Counted from the stretch's first letter, positions 40,249-48,856 are shown. The stretch: 64,000 bases of DNA from Ammoniphilus oxalaticus (GCF_003609605.1 NZ_MCHY01000008.1:186001-250000), one strand, 5' to 3'. A program made the numbers and translations. Notes: generated by a model not told the origin, from the sequence alone.

Positions 40249-40397
40249 CTCAATCTTTCAAAGAGGTCAAATGTTTTACATGTTTAGATTAGTGGGAAGG
40301 TTAACATAAGTTTGTGCGTAAACCTGTAATTTGAATTTTTTCAATCTTTTTAAAAGGGTAAATACTTTATTCATTATGTTTATAGGGAAAGTAAGGA
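40249..40397 (+). repeat. Imperfect direct duplication in leader 3
   Basis: A stretch beginning with AAATTTTCTCAATCTTTCAA (about 40249) and one beginning GAATTTTTTCAATCTTTTTA (about 40333) look like two copies of the segment found once before copy 2 (37693). Each continues into an AT-rich spacer. Confidence 0.4.
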
Positions 40398-40404
40398 GGC
40401 ACTT

Positions 40405-42012
40405 ATGGGTATTGATATGGCGCAAGTCGGTCTTCCGGATTTGTCGGTCCTGACGTGGATATTGGCAGCACTCCCGGTTGTTCTCGTACTTACTTTAATG
40501 ATGGGTTTTAAGATGAGCGGGGCGCGAGCGGGTGTAATAGCTTGGTTAGTTGCAGTTGCGGTAGCTTATTTTACATTTGGCGGCGGAATTGAAGTTGTTG
40601 CAAACGGCACAGCAAAAGGGCTTTGGACTACTATATTCGTACTTTTTATTATTTGGGCGTCGATGTACATGTATAACATCGTCGATTTAACTGGCAGCTT
40701 TAAGGTCATTGCCGCTACTTTTACAAAGTTGACGAATGGTAACAAGATGTTGCAATTATTAATTCTCGGTTGGGCTTTCCCAACGTTTATTCAAGGAGTA
40801 TGTGGTTTTGGAGTCCCGGTTGCAGTAGCGACCCCGCTTTTAATTGGACTTGGATTCAGTCCAATTACGTCCGTAATTACGACGTTACTTGGACACTCGT
40901 GGGGAATCACATTTGGGTCTCTAGGTTCTTCTTATTCCGTGTTACTTTCATTAAGCTCGGTTGAAGCTGCTCCGATGGCATTTTGGGGATCTTTGTTTAT
41001 AGCCTTTGGGGGTTTTATTACAGGATTTTGTGTTTTGCATAATTACGGTGGATTCAGAGCTTTTAAAGAAGGAACCGTTGCTGTTCTATTCTTATCATTC
41101 GTAATGGGCGGCGCTTTAATCGCGACCTGTCTCGTTTCACCTAACGTTGGTTGTTTCGTAGCCGGGGGTGTTGGACTGATTGCCGGTAGCTTTATTTTAC
41201 CTAAGTTTAAAGCGTACCGTCCCGCTGAAGACGCGGCGCCGATGGAAGAAGACCCTGAGATTGCGGGTAGATCTTTTGTAGACGCTTTCTCAGCGTACAT
41301 TATTTTGATTCTCGTTGTGTTTGCGATCTATCTGATCGGACCGATCAAGAATTATTTAGATCAATTCCAACTTGGCCTTCCGTTCACAGAAACGACCACA
41401 GCGTTCGGCTATATGCAAGAGTCTGCTGAAAAGTATTCAGCTTTAAAAATATTAACGACACCAGGCACGCTGATTGTTATTTCATGCGCGCTCGCAGCTG
41501 CTTACTATAAATCTAAGGGTCTCTTGCCGCAAGGGGCATTTCGAGCGGCTTGGAAACGAACATTGGGACAATCTCTAGGTTCGACGGCAACGATTATTTC
41601 AATGACGATGATGGCGGTCTTGATGACAGTCGGTGGTTTAACTACTTATCTCGCCTATGGAATTGCTGTGACTACTGGAGAGTTATTCCCATTGTTATCT
41701 CCGTTCATTGGTATTTTGGGCGGCTTTGTTACAAGTTCCGGTACTTCTTCAAATATCTTGTTCACAGGATTGCAATATGAAGTAGCTACTGTTTTAAGCA
41801 TTTCAGCAACGATTATTTTGTCTGCGCAAACAGCGGGAGCATCGTTGTCTAACTCGTTCTCTCCAGGTAACGCGGCTTTAGGAGCGGGTGTGTCTGGTTT
41901 AGCGGGACGTGAAGGAGATATTTTGAAAGTCACGGTTGTATACAATATTTTGCAAGGATTACTTGTCGGTATTCTCGCGTTTATTTTAATAAAGATTGGG
42001 ATGGGTGTATAA
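40405..42012 (+). CDS. LctP-family (lactate/glycolate) permease, copy 3
   Basis: 535 residues, same family and same start (MGIDMAQVGLPDLS) but clearly more diverged than copies 1 and 2 are from each other. Differences are concentrated in the N-terminal helices (AALPVVLVLTLMMGF), the stretch after SSYS (VLLSLSSVEAAP) and the SSGTSSNILF region. The shared motifs GVCGFGVP and GHSWG are kept. It may have a different affinity or substrate. AAGGAGGC lies 7 nt before the ATG. Confidence 0.88.
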   Translation: MGIDMAQVGLPDLSVLTWILAALPVVLVLTLMMGFKMSGARAGVIAWLVAVAVAYFTFGGGIEVVANGTAKGLWTTIFVLFIIWASMYMYNIVDLTGSFKVIAATFTKLTNGNKMLQLLILGWAFPTFIQGVCGFGVPVAVATPLLIGLGFSPITSVITTLLGHSWGITFGSLGSSYSVLLSLSSVEAAPMAFWGSLFIAFGGFITGFCVLHNYGGFRAFKEGTVAVLFLSFVMGGALIATCLVSPNVGCFVAGGVGLIAGSFILPKFKAYRPAEDAAPMEEDPEIAGRSFVDAFSAYIILILVVFAIYLIGPIKNYLDQFQLGLPFTETTTAFGYMQESAEKYSALKILTTPGTLIVISCALAAAYYKSKGLLPQGAFRAAWKRTLGQSLGSTATIISMTMMAVLMTVGGLTTYLAYGIAVTTGELFPLLSPFIGILGGFVTSSGTSSNILFTGLQYEVATVLSISATIILSAQTAGASLSNSFSPGNAALGAGVSGLAGREGDILKVTVVYNILQGLLVGILAFILIKIGMGV

Positions 42013-42027
42013 AAAGGAGGCGTTAGG

Positions 42028-42255
42028 ATGGGTATGCAAGAGGTAGTAGAAAAAACTTCAGAAAGAGTATCGGTTCAAGAGACCGCGGAGCGTAAGAAGG
42101 ATCGAGTTGTACAACAAAAATTGATGAGCGTCATTTTCATTTGGGTTGCTTTCGTTGTTCTGTATCTAGCGGTAAGCAGCGGAAGTGAAACATTTATGTG
42201 GGCTGGACTAGGAATGACAATTCTGGCCTCAGGATTGCTTTATGTAAGGAACTAG
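42028..42255 (+). CDS. Small membrane protein paired with permease copy 3
   Basis: 75 residues, charged N-terminus (KKDRVVQQK), then MSVIFIWVAFVVLYLAVSSG and MWAGLGMTILASGLLYVRN. AAAAGGAGG lies 8 nt before the ATG; 15 bp after the permease stop. No terminator directly follows, but a new promoter starts at 42317. Confidence 0.82.
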   Translation: MGMQEVVEKTSERVSVQETAERKKDRVVQQKLMSVIFIWVAFVVLYLAVSSGSETFMWAGLGMTILASGLLYVRN

Positions 42256-42316
42256 CTGTTGTGATCTATTTACTAGCTATAATTGAAAAATAATTCTGAA
42301 TAATTAAAAGTGATGC

Positions 42317-42345
42317 TTGACCAATGTAGTGTTTTGGTATACAAT
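42317..42345 (+). promoter_or_regulatory. Strong promoter of the intergenic RNA unit
   Basis: TTGACC (42317-42322), 17 bp, TACAAT (42340-42345). Near consensus, with no ORF having a good ribosome binding site downstream. Confidence 0.75.
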
Positions 42346-42351
42346 GTATAT

Positions 42352-42783
42352 ACAAGACGTGATTGGGATGAACATTCGTAGGATTGGTGTCTGTGAAACT
42401 TCTACAACTTAAAATCTAGGGAGTCTGATAAAGCGTCGGACTCTCCTAAAAAAGCCTCAGTTTGGCAGTCGGATCTGAAAGTAGCCCCATCTATTTTTAG
42501 TATTTTATCTGTCCTACTGAAATTGATTTCCGCAGCAAAAGGTAGCCAAGCTTTTACCCCATAAAAGCAATGCTTGCTGTGAAAAGCTGCCGGATCAAAA
42601 GGCAATATCTTTAGCAGAAGAAACAAATCCATAGTTAGAAGTTGGAAAAGTAGGTTGGAATCGGCTTGGTCTCCCATGTAAAGAGGGTGAACGTCGTCAG
42701 CGCAATCCTACGAAAGAGGCTCCAATCAAAAGAAGAAACGACCTGCTCTATCATTGATAGAACAGGTCGTTTTCTTTTTTATT
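42352..42783 (+). ncRNA. Candidate structured non-coding RNA of about 430 nt, unidentified
   Basis: The unit runs from a near-consensus promoter (42317-42345) to a strong terminator (42734-42782) without a credible ORF. Several stems are visible: GGGAGTC with GACTCTCC near 42419-42445 (one bulge), GCTTTTA with TAAAAGC near 42552-42570 inside GGTAGC/GCTGCC, and GGTTGGA near 42653 with TCCAATC near 42721. A 14-codon frame starting at about 42369 is the only small ORF near the 5' end. Sequence does not match my memory of RNase P RNA, tmRNA, SRP RNA, 6S RNA or T-boxes. Confidence 0.5.
42734..42782 (+). terminator. Terminator of the intergenic RNA unit
   Basis: GAAACGACCTG pairs with CAGGTCGTTTTC around an inner TATCATTGATA hairpin, followed by a long T-run. 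Confidence 0.9.
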
Positions 42784-42848
42784 TTAAACATGTGAGTGAT
42801 CACCGCTATTTTTTATATTCAAGAGCGGCGCGAGATGTTTCGGTTAAA

Positions 42849-42878
42849 TTGACCGTACAAACAACCCTTTGCTAGAAT
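42849..42878 (+). promoter_or_regulatory. Candidate promoter of the Zur-like gene
   Basis: TTGACC (42849-42854), 18 bp, TAGAAT (42873-42878), about 30 bp before the start codon. Confidence 0.55.
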
Positions 42879-42909
42879 GGTCTTAGGAGAACTGGGAGGA
42901 GATTCTCAC

Positions 42910-43326
42910 ATGAATGTAAATAAAGCAATTGATCTGCTTAAACAAGAGGGTTATAAATTTACGGATAAACGTGAAGAATTGATACGTATTTTTGCCAAAC
43001 AAAAAAGATATATGACGGCTAAGGAAGTGCTGGACTTTATGAAAGACGCTTTTCCAAGTCTGAGTTTTGATACGATCTATCGCAATTTATCATTGTTCTC
43101 TGAACTAGGTATAATTGAAGAAACAGAATTAAACGGAGAACGCAGGTATCGGTTTCAATGTAGCGGCGCTGATGAACATCATCACCATGTTATTTGTTTA
43201 AGCTGTGGTAAAACAAAACACTTAGAGGCTTGTCCTTTAGAGAAAATGGTAGAACCGAGCGATGATTTTGTGATTACGGGTCATAAATTTGAAATATACG
43301 GTTATTGTAAAACATGTGAGATCTAA
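42910..43326 (+). CDS. zur: Fur-family zinc uptake regulator, Zur-like
   Basis: About 138 residues. N-terminal winged helix with LSFDTIYRNLSLFSELG, then HHHHVICLSCGKTKHLEACP and the C-terminal CKTC, giving the structural CxxC...CxxC zinc site and a His-rich sensing site. It is much closer to B. subtilis Zur (MNV..AL.LLK..GYK.T.KRE and GHKFEIYG) than to Fur or PerR, from memory of those sequences. GGGAGGAG precedes the ATG at 42910. It should repress zinc uptake genes; targets are not in this window. Confidence 0.87.
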   Translation: MNVNKAIDLLKQEGYKFTDKREELIRIFAKQKRYMTAKEVLDFMKDAFPSLSFDTIYRNLSLFSELGIIEETELNGERRYRFQCSGADEHHHHVICLSCGKTKHLEACPLEKMVEPSDDFVITGHKFEIYGYCKTCEI

Positions 43327-43348
43327 ACCAGGCTAAGCCTGGTTTTTT
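43326..43348 (+). terminator. Terminator of zur
   Basis: AACCAGGC (43326-43333) with GCCTGGTT (43337-43344), then T. A second weaker hairpin with T-run lies near 43481-43510. Confidence 0.9.
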
Positions 43349-43567
43349 ACATTCAATTGTAGATTTTAGCGGTAGGAATTCGAGGAAAGGTATGTATACC
43401 AAATGGGTTGAATGGGCTATAATGGAGGTTGGAATTTTATAGCTTATTTAACCTAAATCGTTATTTTTCAGCTCCAAGTGAACTGTCGGCTATTGCCTGC
43501 AGTTTTTTTAACTATAAATAGCTTTCGGAGTAGTAAGTAAATTTAATAAATTGAATGGTGTGAGGCT

Positions 43568-44089
43568 GTGCTTTTAAAAAAGTTACTTCCTAATCTTTAT
43601 GTATCTTCCATCTATCAGATAGATTTACAAGCATTAAAACAAAAAGGGATTAAGGGAATTATTACAGATTTGGATAATACGTTGATTGAATGGGATCGTC
43701 CAGACGCGACGCCTGAACTATTGGAATGGCTGAAACAATTGAGGGAAGAAGGGTTTAAGGTGATCGTTGTCTCTAACAATAATCAACCAAGGGTCTCTTC
43801 TTTTGCGGAACCGTTGGGTATTCCTTACATATCTAGAGCGAAGAAGCCAAGCCGCGCCTCTTTTCACAAAGCGATGAACATACTAGGGGTATCCGCTAAT
43901 CAAATTGTGATGATTGGGGACCAAATGTTGACAGATATTTTAGGCGGGAATCGGCTCGGGCTCTATACCATTCTGGTTAGTCCTGTTGCTCAAACCGATG
44001 GCTTTTTCACTAAAATAAACCGAGGCATAGAACGTATTGCGCTTGCTCGCTTAAGAAAAAAAGGGTTGATTACTTGGGAGGAAAAATAA
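43568..44089 (+). CDS. yqeG: YqeG-family HAD-type phosphatase
   Basis: 173 residues of the HAD IIIA type; the nucleophile motif is DLDNTLIEW (about residues 34-42), motif II VVSNNN and motif III GDQMLTDILGGN. Substrate unknown; the family sits with yqeH in nearly all Bacillales. GTG start at 43568. One base separates its stop from yqeH. Confidence 0.93.
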   Translation: MLLKKLLPNLYVSSIYQIDLQALKQKGIKGIITDLDNTLIEWDRPDATPELLEWLKQLREEGFKVIVVSNNNQPRVSSFAEPLGIPYISRAKKPSRASFHKAMNILGVSANQIVMIGDQMLTDILGGNRLGLYTILVSPVAQTDGFFTKINRGIERIALARLRKKGLITWEEK

Positions 44090-44090
44090 A

Positions 44091-45209
44091 ATGACAGAGA
44101 TCATTGAAACAAAGAGTTGCGCTGGATGTGGCGTTACCCTGCAGACGGAAAATCAGCGGTTGCCTGGATTTATTCCAAACAGCGCGATCGATAAGGAACA
44201 AGTTATTTGTCAACGATGCTTTCGGATTAAACATTACAATGAAGTCGCTCAAGTATCGATGGATGATGACGATTTTGTTCAAATTTTAAATGGGATTGCT
44301 TCAACAGATTCGTTGGTTGTTAAAGTAGTTGATATTTTTGATTTTAACGGTAGTTGGCTATCGGGGCTGCATCGTTTTGTAGGCAACAATCCTATTTTAT
44401 TAGTTGGCAACAAGCTCGATCTGCTGCCACAAGCTATTAATCCGAACCGATTGGTCAATTGGATGAGGTATGAAGCAAAACAACTGGGCTTAAAACCTGT
44501 TGACGTGATGCTTTGCAGCGCGAAACAAGGAAGGGGTCTGGATCAGTTAGTCGAGGCGATCGTTCGCTATCGCCGCCAAGAAGATATTTATATTGTTGGG
44601 GCTACAAATGTTGGAAAATCGACTTTGATCAACACCTTGCTTCGCCATTATGGAGAAAACGAATTAGAATTGACGACGTCGCGATTTCCGGGGACTACGT
44701 TGGATATGATCGAGATTCCAATCGATGAGCGTCATTCGTTATTTGACACGCCGGGCATTATTAATAAGGATCAAATTGTTCATATGGTTGATCCCGAAGA
44801 TTTGAAACTGATATCCCCGGAAACGAGGATCAATCCGAAAGTATTCCAACTTAACGATCAGCAAACGCTGTTTCTCGGCGGTATGGCTCGCGTTGATTTT
44901 GTAAGCGGAAAACGCCAACCTTTCGTTGTTTACGTATCCAATCGGATGCATATCCATCGAACAAAACTGGAAAAGGCTGATGAGCTGTTCGAAACACATG
45001 CCGGTTCGAAGATTTTGTCGCCGCCGCATGGCGAAAACCACAAGAAATTACCGCCATTACAGAGACGAACATTTAGAATTAGACCAGGTGAAAAAAAGGA
45101 TATCGTTATTTCCGGGCTAGGCTGGATAACCGTCGGTGAGGTAGGGGCAAGTGTGGATGTCCATGCTCCAAGAGGGGTATCTGTTATTTTGCGAAATGCG
45201 CTCATATAA
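44091..45209 (+). CDS. yqeH: Ribosome biogenesis GTPase YqeH
   Basis: 372-residue circularly permuted GTPase needed for 30S subunit assembly. An N-terminal zinc ribbon (CAGCG at about 11-15 and CQRCFRIKHY), then the permuted G motifs: NKLDLLP before GATNVGKST (about residues 173-181), DTPG later. The C-terminal half binds RNA. GGAGG precedes the ATG. Confidence 0.96.
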   Translation: MTEIIETKSCAGCGVTLQTENQRLPGFIPNSAIDKEQVICQRCFRIKHYNEVAQVSMDDDDFVQILNGIASTDSLVVKVVDIFDFNGSWLSGLHRFVGNNPILLVGNKLDLLPQAINPNRLVNWMRYEAKQLGLKPVDVMLCSAKQGRGLDQLVEAIVRYRRQEDIYIVGATNVGKSTLINTLLRHYGENELELTTSRFPGTTLDMIEIPIDERHSLFDTPGIINKDQIVHMVDPEDLKLISPETRINPKVFQLNDQQTLFLGGMARVDFVSGKRQPFVVYVSNRMHIHRTKLEKADELFETHAGSKILSPPHGENHKKLPPLQRRTFRIRPGEKKDIVISGLGWITVGEVGASVDVHAPRGVSVILRNALI

Positions 45210-45241
45210 ATTGGGATAAGAGAGAGGGAGGAGAGGCGGAA

Positions 45242-46081
45242 ATGAATAATCAGACCGTGTTGACAGGCCTATTTGGCAATCCAGTGAGTCAATCGATGTC
45301 TCCTAATATGCATAATGCCGCATTTCAGCAACTCGGTTTAAATTTCGCGTATATGGCATTTGCTGTGGAGCATGCGCAACTTGGCGCCGCCGTAGAAGCG
45401 ATCCGAGCGTTATCCATTCGGGGCGTTAATGTTACGATCCCGCATAAAGTTGCTGTGATGAAGTTTCTTGATGAAATCGACGCGGAAGCTTTAGATATCG
45501 GAGCTGTAAATACGATTGTAAACGACGGTGGAAAATTAATTGGGTATAATACAGATGGAAGAGGTTATGTTCACTCCTTATTGGAAGAGACAAGGGTTAC
45601 ATTGTCCGATAAACGTATTTTATTGGTCGGCGCCGGCGGAGCGGCAAGGGCGGTTGGTGTATCGCTTGCGAGAGAAGGGGTCAAACAGATTACGATTGCG
45701 AATCGTTCGATTGAACGCGCTGTGGAACTTGCCGATGATTTGTCGCGTCATGTTCAGTCCGAACCCGTTGGCTTAGGAGATGTTCAAGATTTGCGACAAG
45801 TTGATATCGTAATCAACACCAGTTCGGTCGGTATGTATCCAAACATGGGGGAGACACCGCTTCCAACGGATTTATTACATGCTGATTTGTTAGTCAGTGA
45901 TTTAATTTACAACCCGTTGTATACGGAACTTTTAAATCAAGCTCGGGGGATTGGAGCGAAAGTACACAATGGCTTAGGCATGTTTGTCCACCAGGGCGCA
46001 TTGGCGTTTGAATTGTGGACAGAGAATGAAGCGCCCCTGGAGCTAATGAGGAAAACAGTTGAGCAGCAACTAGGGCGATAA
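45242..46081 (+). CDS. aroE: Shikimate 5-dehydrogenase
   Basis: 279 residues. The substrate-binding N-terminal domain has GNPVSQSMSPNMHNAAF and NVTIPHK (catalytic Lys); the NADP site is VGAGGAARAV. Reduces 3-dehydroshikimate to shikimate in aromatic amino acid synthesis. Gene order yqeH-aroE-yqeI is conserved, but here an 843-bp repeat array separates aroE from yqeI. Confidence 0.97.
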   Translation: MNNQTVLTGLFGNPVSQSMSPNMHNAAFQQLGLNFAYMAFAVEHAQLGAAVEAIRALSIRGVNVTIPHKVAVMKFLDEIDAEALDIGAVNTIVNDGGKLIGYNTDGRGYVHSLLEETRVTLSDKRILLVGAGGAARAVGVSLAREGVKQITIANRSIERAVELADDLSRHVQSEPVGLGDVQDLRQVDIVINTSSVGMYPNMGETPLPTDLLHADLLVSDLIYNPLYTELLNQARGIGAKVHNGLGMFVHQGALAFELWTENEAPLELMRKTVEQQLGR

Positions 46082-46110
46082 TCGGGGCGCGTCGAGCGCG
46101 ATGATTTACC

Positions 46111-46953
46111 GAGAGAAACTCCGCTTAATTCGCGGTTGAGTCGGTGTATCCGCGTCGTGTCTGATCGGAATCCCAATTTAGTCGGAGAAACTCCGCTTAA
46201 TTCGCGGTTGAGTCGGTGTATCCGCGTCGTGTCTGATCGAAGGCCCAATTTAGTCGGAGAAACTCCGCTTAAATTACGGTTGAGTCGGTGTATCCGCGTC
46301 GTGTCTGATCGGAATCCCAATTTAGTCGGAGAAACTCCGCTTAATTCGCGGTTGAGTCCGTGTATCCGCGTCGTGTCTGATCGAAGGCCCAATTTAGTCG
46401 GAGAAACTCCGCTTAAATTACGGTTGAGTCGGTGTATCCGCGTCGTGTCTGATCGGAATCCCAATTTAGTCGGAGAAACTCCGCTTAATTCGCGGTTGAG
46501 TCCGTGTATCCGCGTCGTGTCTGATCGAAGGCCCAATTTAGTCGGAGAAACTCCGCTTAAATTACGGTTGAGTCGGTGTATCCGCGTCGTGTCTGATCGG
46601 AATCCCAATTTAGTCGGAGAAACTCCGCTTAATTCGCGGTTGAGTCCGTGTATCCGCGTCGTGTCTGATCGAAGGCCCAATTTAGTCGGAGAAACTCCGC
46701 TTAAATTACGGTTGAGTCGGTGTATCCGCGTCGTGTCTGATCGGAATCCCAATTTAGTCGGAGAAACTCCGCTTAATTCGCGGTTGAGTCCGTGTATCCG
46801 CGTCGTGTCTGATCGAAGGCCCAATTTAGTCGGAGAAACTCCGCTTAAATTACGGTTGAGTCGGTGTATCCGCGTCGTGTCTGATCGGAATCCCAATTTA
46901 GTCGGAGAAACTCCGCTTAATTCGCGGTTGAGTCCGTCCATCCGCGTCGGATC
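46111..46953. repeat. Tandem array of 72-bp units with 144-bp A/B alternation
   Basis: Eleven full 72-bp units start at 46133 and every 72 bp to 46853, with partial units on both sides. Two variants alternate: A (ATCGGAATCCC and TTAATTCG) and B (ATCGAAGGCCC and TTAAATTA); from unit 3 on, B units also have GAGTCCG and A units GAGTCGG. Every unit holds CGGAGAAACTCCG, a 5-bp stem with an AAA loop that extends by further pairs into flanking AT bases. 72 is a multiple of three, so both strands stay open throughout, but no start with a ribosome binding site exists. It occupies the whole aroE-yqeI gap. Confidence 0.95.
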
Positions 46954-46985
46954 TATCATCATTATAAAGGAGGAAGGAGAATCTT

Positions 46986-47279
46986 ATGTTAACGGGAAAA
47001 CAAAAACGATTTTTACGTTCGGAAGCGCACCATTTGACTCCGATTTTTCAAGTAGGAAAAGGGGGAGTCAATGACAATTTGATTAAGCAAGTGGGGGAAG
47101 CGCTTGAAGTGAGAGAACTGATTAAGGTTTCGATTTTAGATACGTGCGCAACAGGTAAAAATGAGGTCGCCCAGTCTTTAGCTGAGGGGTCCAATGCTGA
47201 ACTCGTGCAGTTGATCGGTCGAACAGTGGTCTTGTACAAAGAGTCAAAGGAACAAAAAAAGCTGGAGCTGCCGCATTAA
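46986..47279 (+). CDS. yqeI: YhbY/YqeI-family RNA-binding protein
   Basis: 97 residues, a single CRM domain with LTGKQKRFLRSEAHHL and the loop VGKGGVND (GxxG motif). Thought to bind the large ribosomal subunit precursor. AAAGGAGGAAGGAG lies just upstream. The gene nadD starts 2 bp after the stop. Confidence 0.95.
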   Translation: MLTGKQKRFLRSEAHHLTPIFQVGKGGVNDNLIKQVGEALEVRELIKVSILDTCATGKNEVAQSLAEGSNAELVQLIGRTVVLYKESKEQKKLELPH

Positions 47280-47281
47280 AA

Positions 47282-47857
47282 ATGAAAATTGGAATTTTGG
47301 GCGGAACATTTGATCCGATCCATCTGGTTCACCTCATGATCGCAGAACAGACGCGCGAGGAGGCTGATTTAGATGAGATTTGGTTCATGCCTTCGCGGAT
47401 TCCGCCTCATAAGGACAATCGCCATGTGACTCCCGCAATGGATCGGCTGGAAATGGTCAAATTAGCAATCCAAGGGGCTCCTTATTTTAAAGCAATCTCG
47501 ATTGAGTTAGACAGACCGGGACCATCCTACACAATTAAAACGGTGGAGGAGCTAAAACAGAAGTACCCGCAACATACATTTTCGTTTATTATCGGCGGAG
47601 ACATGATTGATTATTTACCCCACTGGCACCGAATCGATGAATTAATCAAAATGATTCAATTTATTGGGGTTCAGCGACCTGGCGCGCAATTGACCGATTC
47701 TCCATACTCAAAATATACGCGGATGGTTCACATCCCGCAGATGGACATTTCATCGACGATCATACGAGATAAGATCAGGAACAGAAAAACGATTCGCTAT
47801 ATGGTCCCTGAAGAAGTTAGAATGTACATAAAGGGGCAGGGTTTGTATGAATCGTGA
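47282..47857 (+). CDS. nadD: Nicotinate-nucleotide adenylyltransferase
   Basis: 191 residues with MKIGILGGTFDPIHLVH (nucleotide-binding, HxxH-like motif) and the C-terminal ISSTIIRDKI (ISSTxxR motif). It makes nicotinate adenine dinucleotide from nicotinate mononucleotide and ATP. Overlaps yqeK by 11 bp. Confidence 0.97.
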   Translation: MKIGILGGTFDPIHLVHLMIAEQTREEADLDEIWFMPSRIPPHKDNRHVTPAMDRLEMVKLAIQGAPYFKAISIELDRPGPSYTIKTVEELKQKYPQHTFSFIIGGDMIDYLPHWHRIDELIKMIQFIGVQRPGAQLTDSPYSKYTRMVHIPQMDISSTIIRDKIRNRKTIRYMVPEEVRMYIKGQGLYES

Positions 47858-48443
47858 GCAATTGTTGCGGAGGGTAAAAGAGGAACTGCCTGACCATCGT
47901 TATCAACATACTGTCAGAGTTGCGGAGACAGCGGTTAAATTAGCTAAAATCCACGGTGTTGATTCAAATCGCGTAAATCGCGTTGAGTTGGCAGCTATTT
48001 TACACGATTATTGCAAGTACTGGGACTCTGAACGAATGAAGACAATCATTAAAGCGAACACTCAGCTTTCATCTGATTTGCTCAATTATGATAAAGAACT
48101 TTGGCACGGACCTGTTGGCGCAATCATTGCTAAGGAATCGTTTGGGGTAACTGACTCAGCAACGCTTGCCGCGATTGCCAATCACACATCGGGAAGGCCG
48201 GGAATGTGTCTGATAGAGAAAGTGGTGTGGTTAGCAGATTATATTGAGCCAGGTCGACAGTTCCCCGGGGTGGAGGAAATACGCGCCTTAGCCGAGCGAA
48301 ATTTGGATCAAGCGATGTTGAAAGCTCTCGCAAACACGATTGTTTTTTTGGTTAAACGGGAGAAGCAGGTTTATCCGCTAACGCTAGCTACTTATAATGA
48401 ACTCACTAAATTGTGTTCGAGCGACGATGACGTGAATCGATAG
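47847..48443 (+). CDS. yqeK: HD-domain hydrolase YqeK (Ap4A hydrolase type)
   Basis: 198 residues. HD residues are in HRYQHTVRVAETA and AAILHDYCKYW, with NHTSG and WLADYIEPGR further on, matching the YqeK/CoaX-unrelated HD family shown to cleave diadenosine tetraphosphate symmetrically. Translationally coupled with nadD. Confidence 0.94.
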   Translation: MNREQLLRRVKEELPDHRYQHTVRVAETAVKLAKIHGVDSNRVNRVELAAILHDYCKYWDSERMKTIIKANTQLSSDLLNYDKELWHGPVGAIIAKESFGVTDSATLAAIANHTSGRPGMCLIEKVVWLADYIEPGRQFPGVEEIRALAERNLDQAMLKALANTIVFLVKREKQVYPLTLATYNELTKLCSSDDDVNR

Positions 48444-48520
48444 AAGAAGGTTCCATGCGTGTTTCATTGGGCTGAAGATGAAAAATTAGGCAATCAGTAT
48501 AAGAGAGAGGACTAAATAAA

Positions 48521-48856
48521 ATGGATATATTGCAAATCGCGCAACAAGTGGCAGGTGTTTTGGAAGATAAAAAGGCTGAAAATATTGTTACCCTTGATAT
48601 CAAAGATCTCTCCACAATCGCTGATTACTTCGTTATTTGTCACGGTAATTCATCAACACAGGTGCAAGCGTTAGCTGCTGAACTAAGGAAAAACTTAATG
48701 GAGTCTGAGATTGAAATTAGTAAAATAGTCGGATACGATGCCGCAAGATGGGTGTTGGTTGACTTAGGCGATGTGGTTGTTCATATATTCCACAGAGATG
48801 AAAGGGAATATTACAATCTGGAAAGAATTTGGGGAGATGCCAGCATTGTCGGTTAG
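48521..48856 (+). CDS. rsfS: Ribosomal silencing factor RsfS
   Basis: 111 residues with DLSTIADYFVICHG and DLGDVVVHIF, typical of RsfS/Iojap. It binds L14 (uL14) on the 50S subunit and blocks subunit joining in starvation. Its 3' end overlaps the start of the next gene. Confidence 0.96.
   Translation: MDILQIAQQVAGVLEDKKAENIVTLDIKDLSTIADYFVICHGNSSTQVQALAAELRKNLMESEIEISKIVGYDAARWVLVDLGDVVVHIFHRDEREYYNLERIWGDASIVG

Noticed and set aside
42402-42677. 91-codon minus-strand ORF in the zur upstream gap
   Set aside because: No ribosome binding site and atypical composition; it is opposite to a promoter-terminator unit.
46111-46953. CRISPR array
   Set aside because: Units are contiguous with no unique spacers, and there are no cas genes.
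46136-47074. Open reading frame of 312 codons on the plus strand (24-residue repeats), and one of 341 codons on the minus strand (45937-46962)
   Set aside because: Both arise because the 72-bp unit is a multiple of three and lacks stops. Neither has a ribosome binding site; the first runs into yqeI and the second into aroE.
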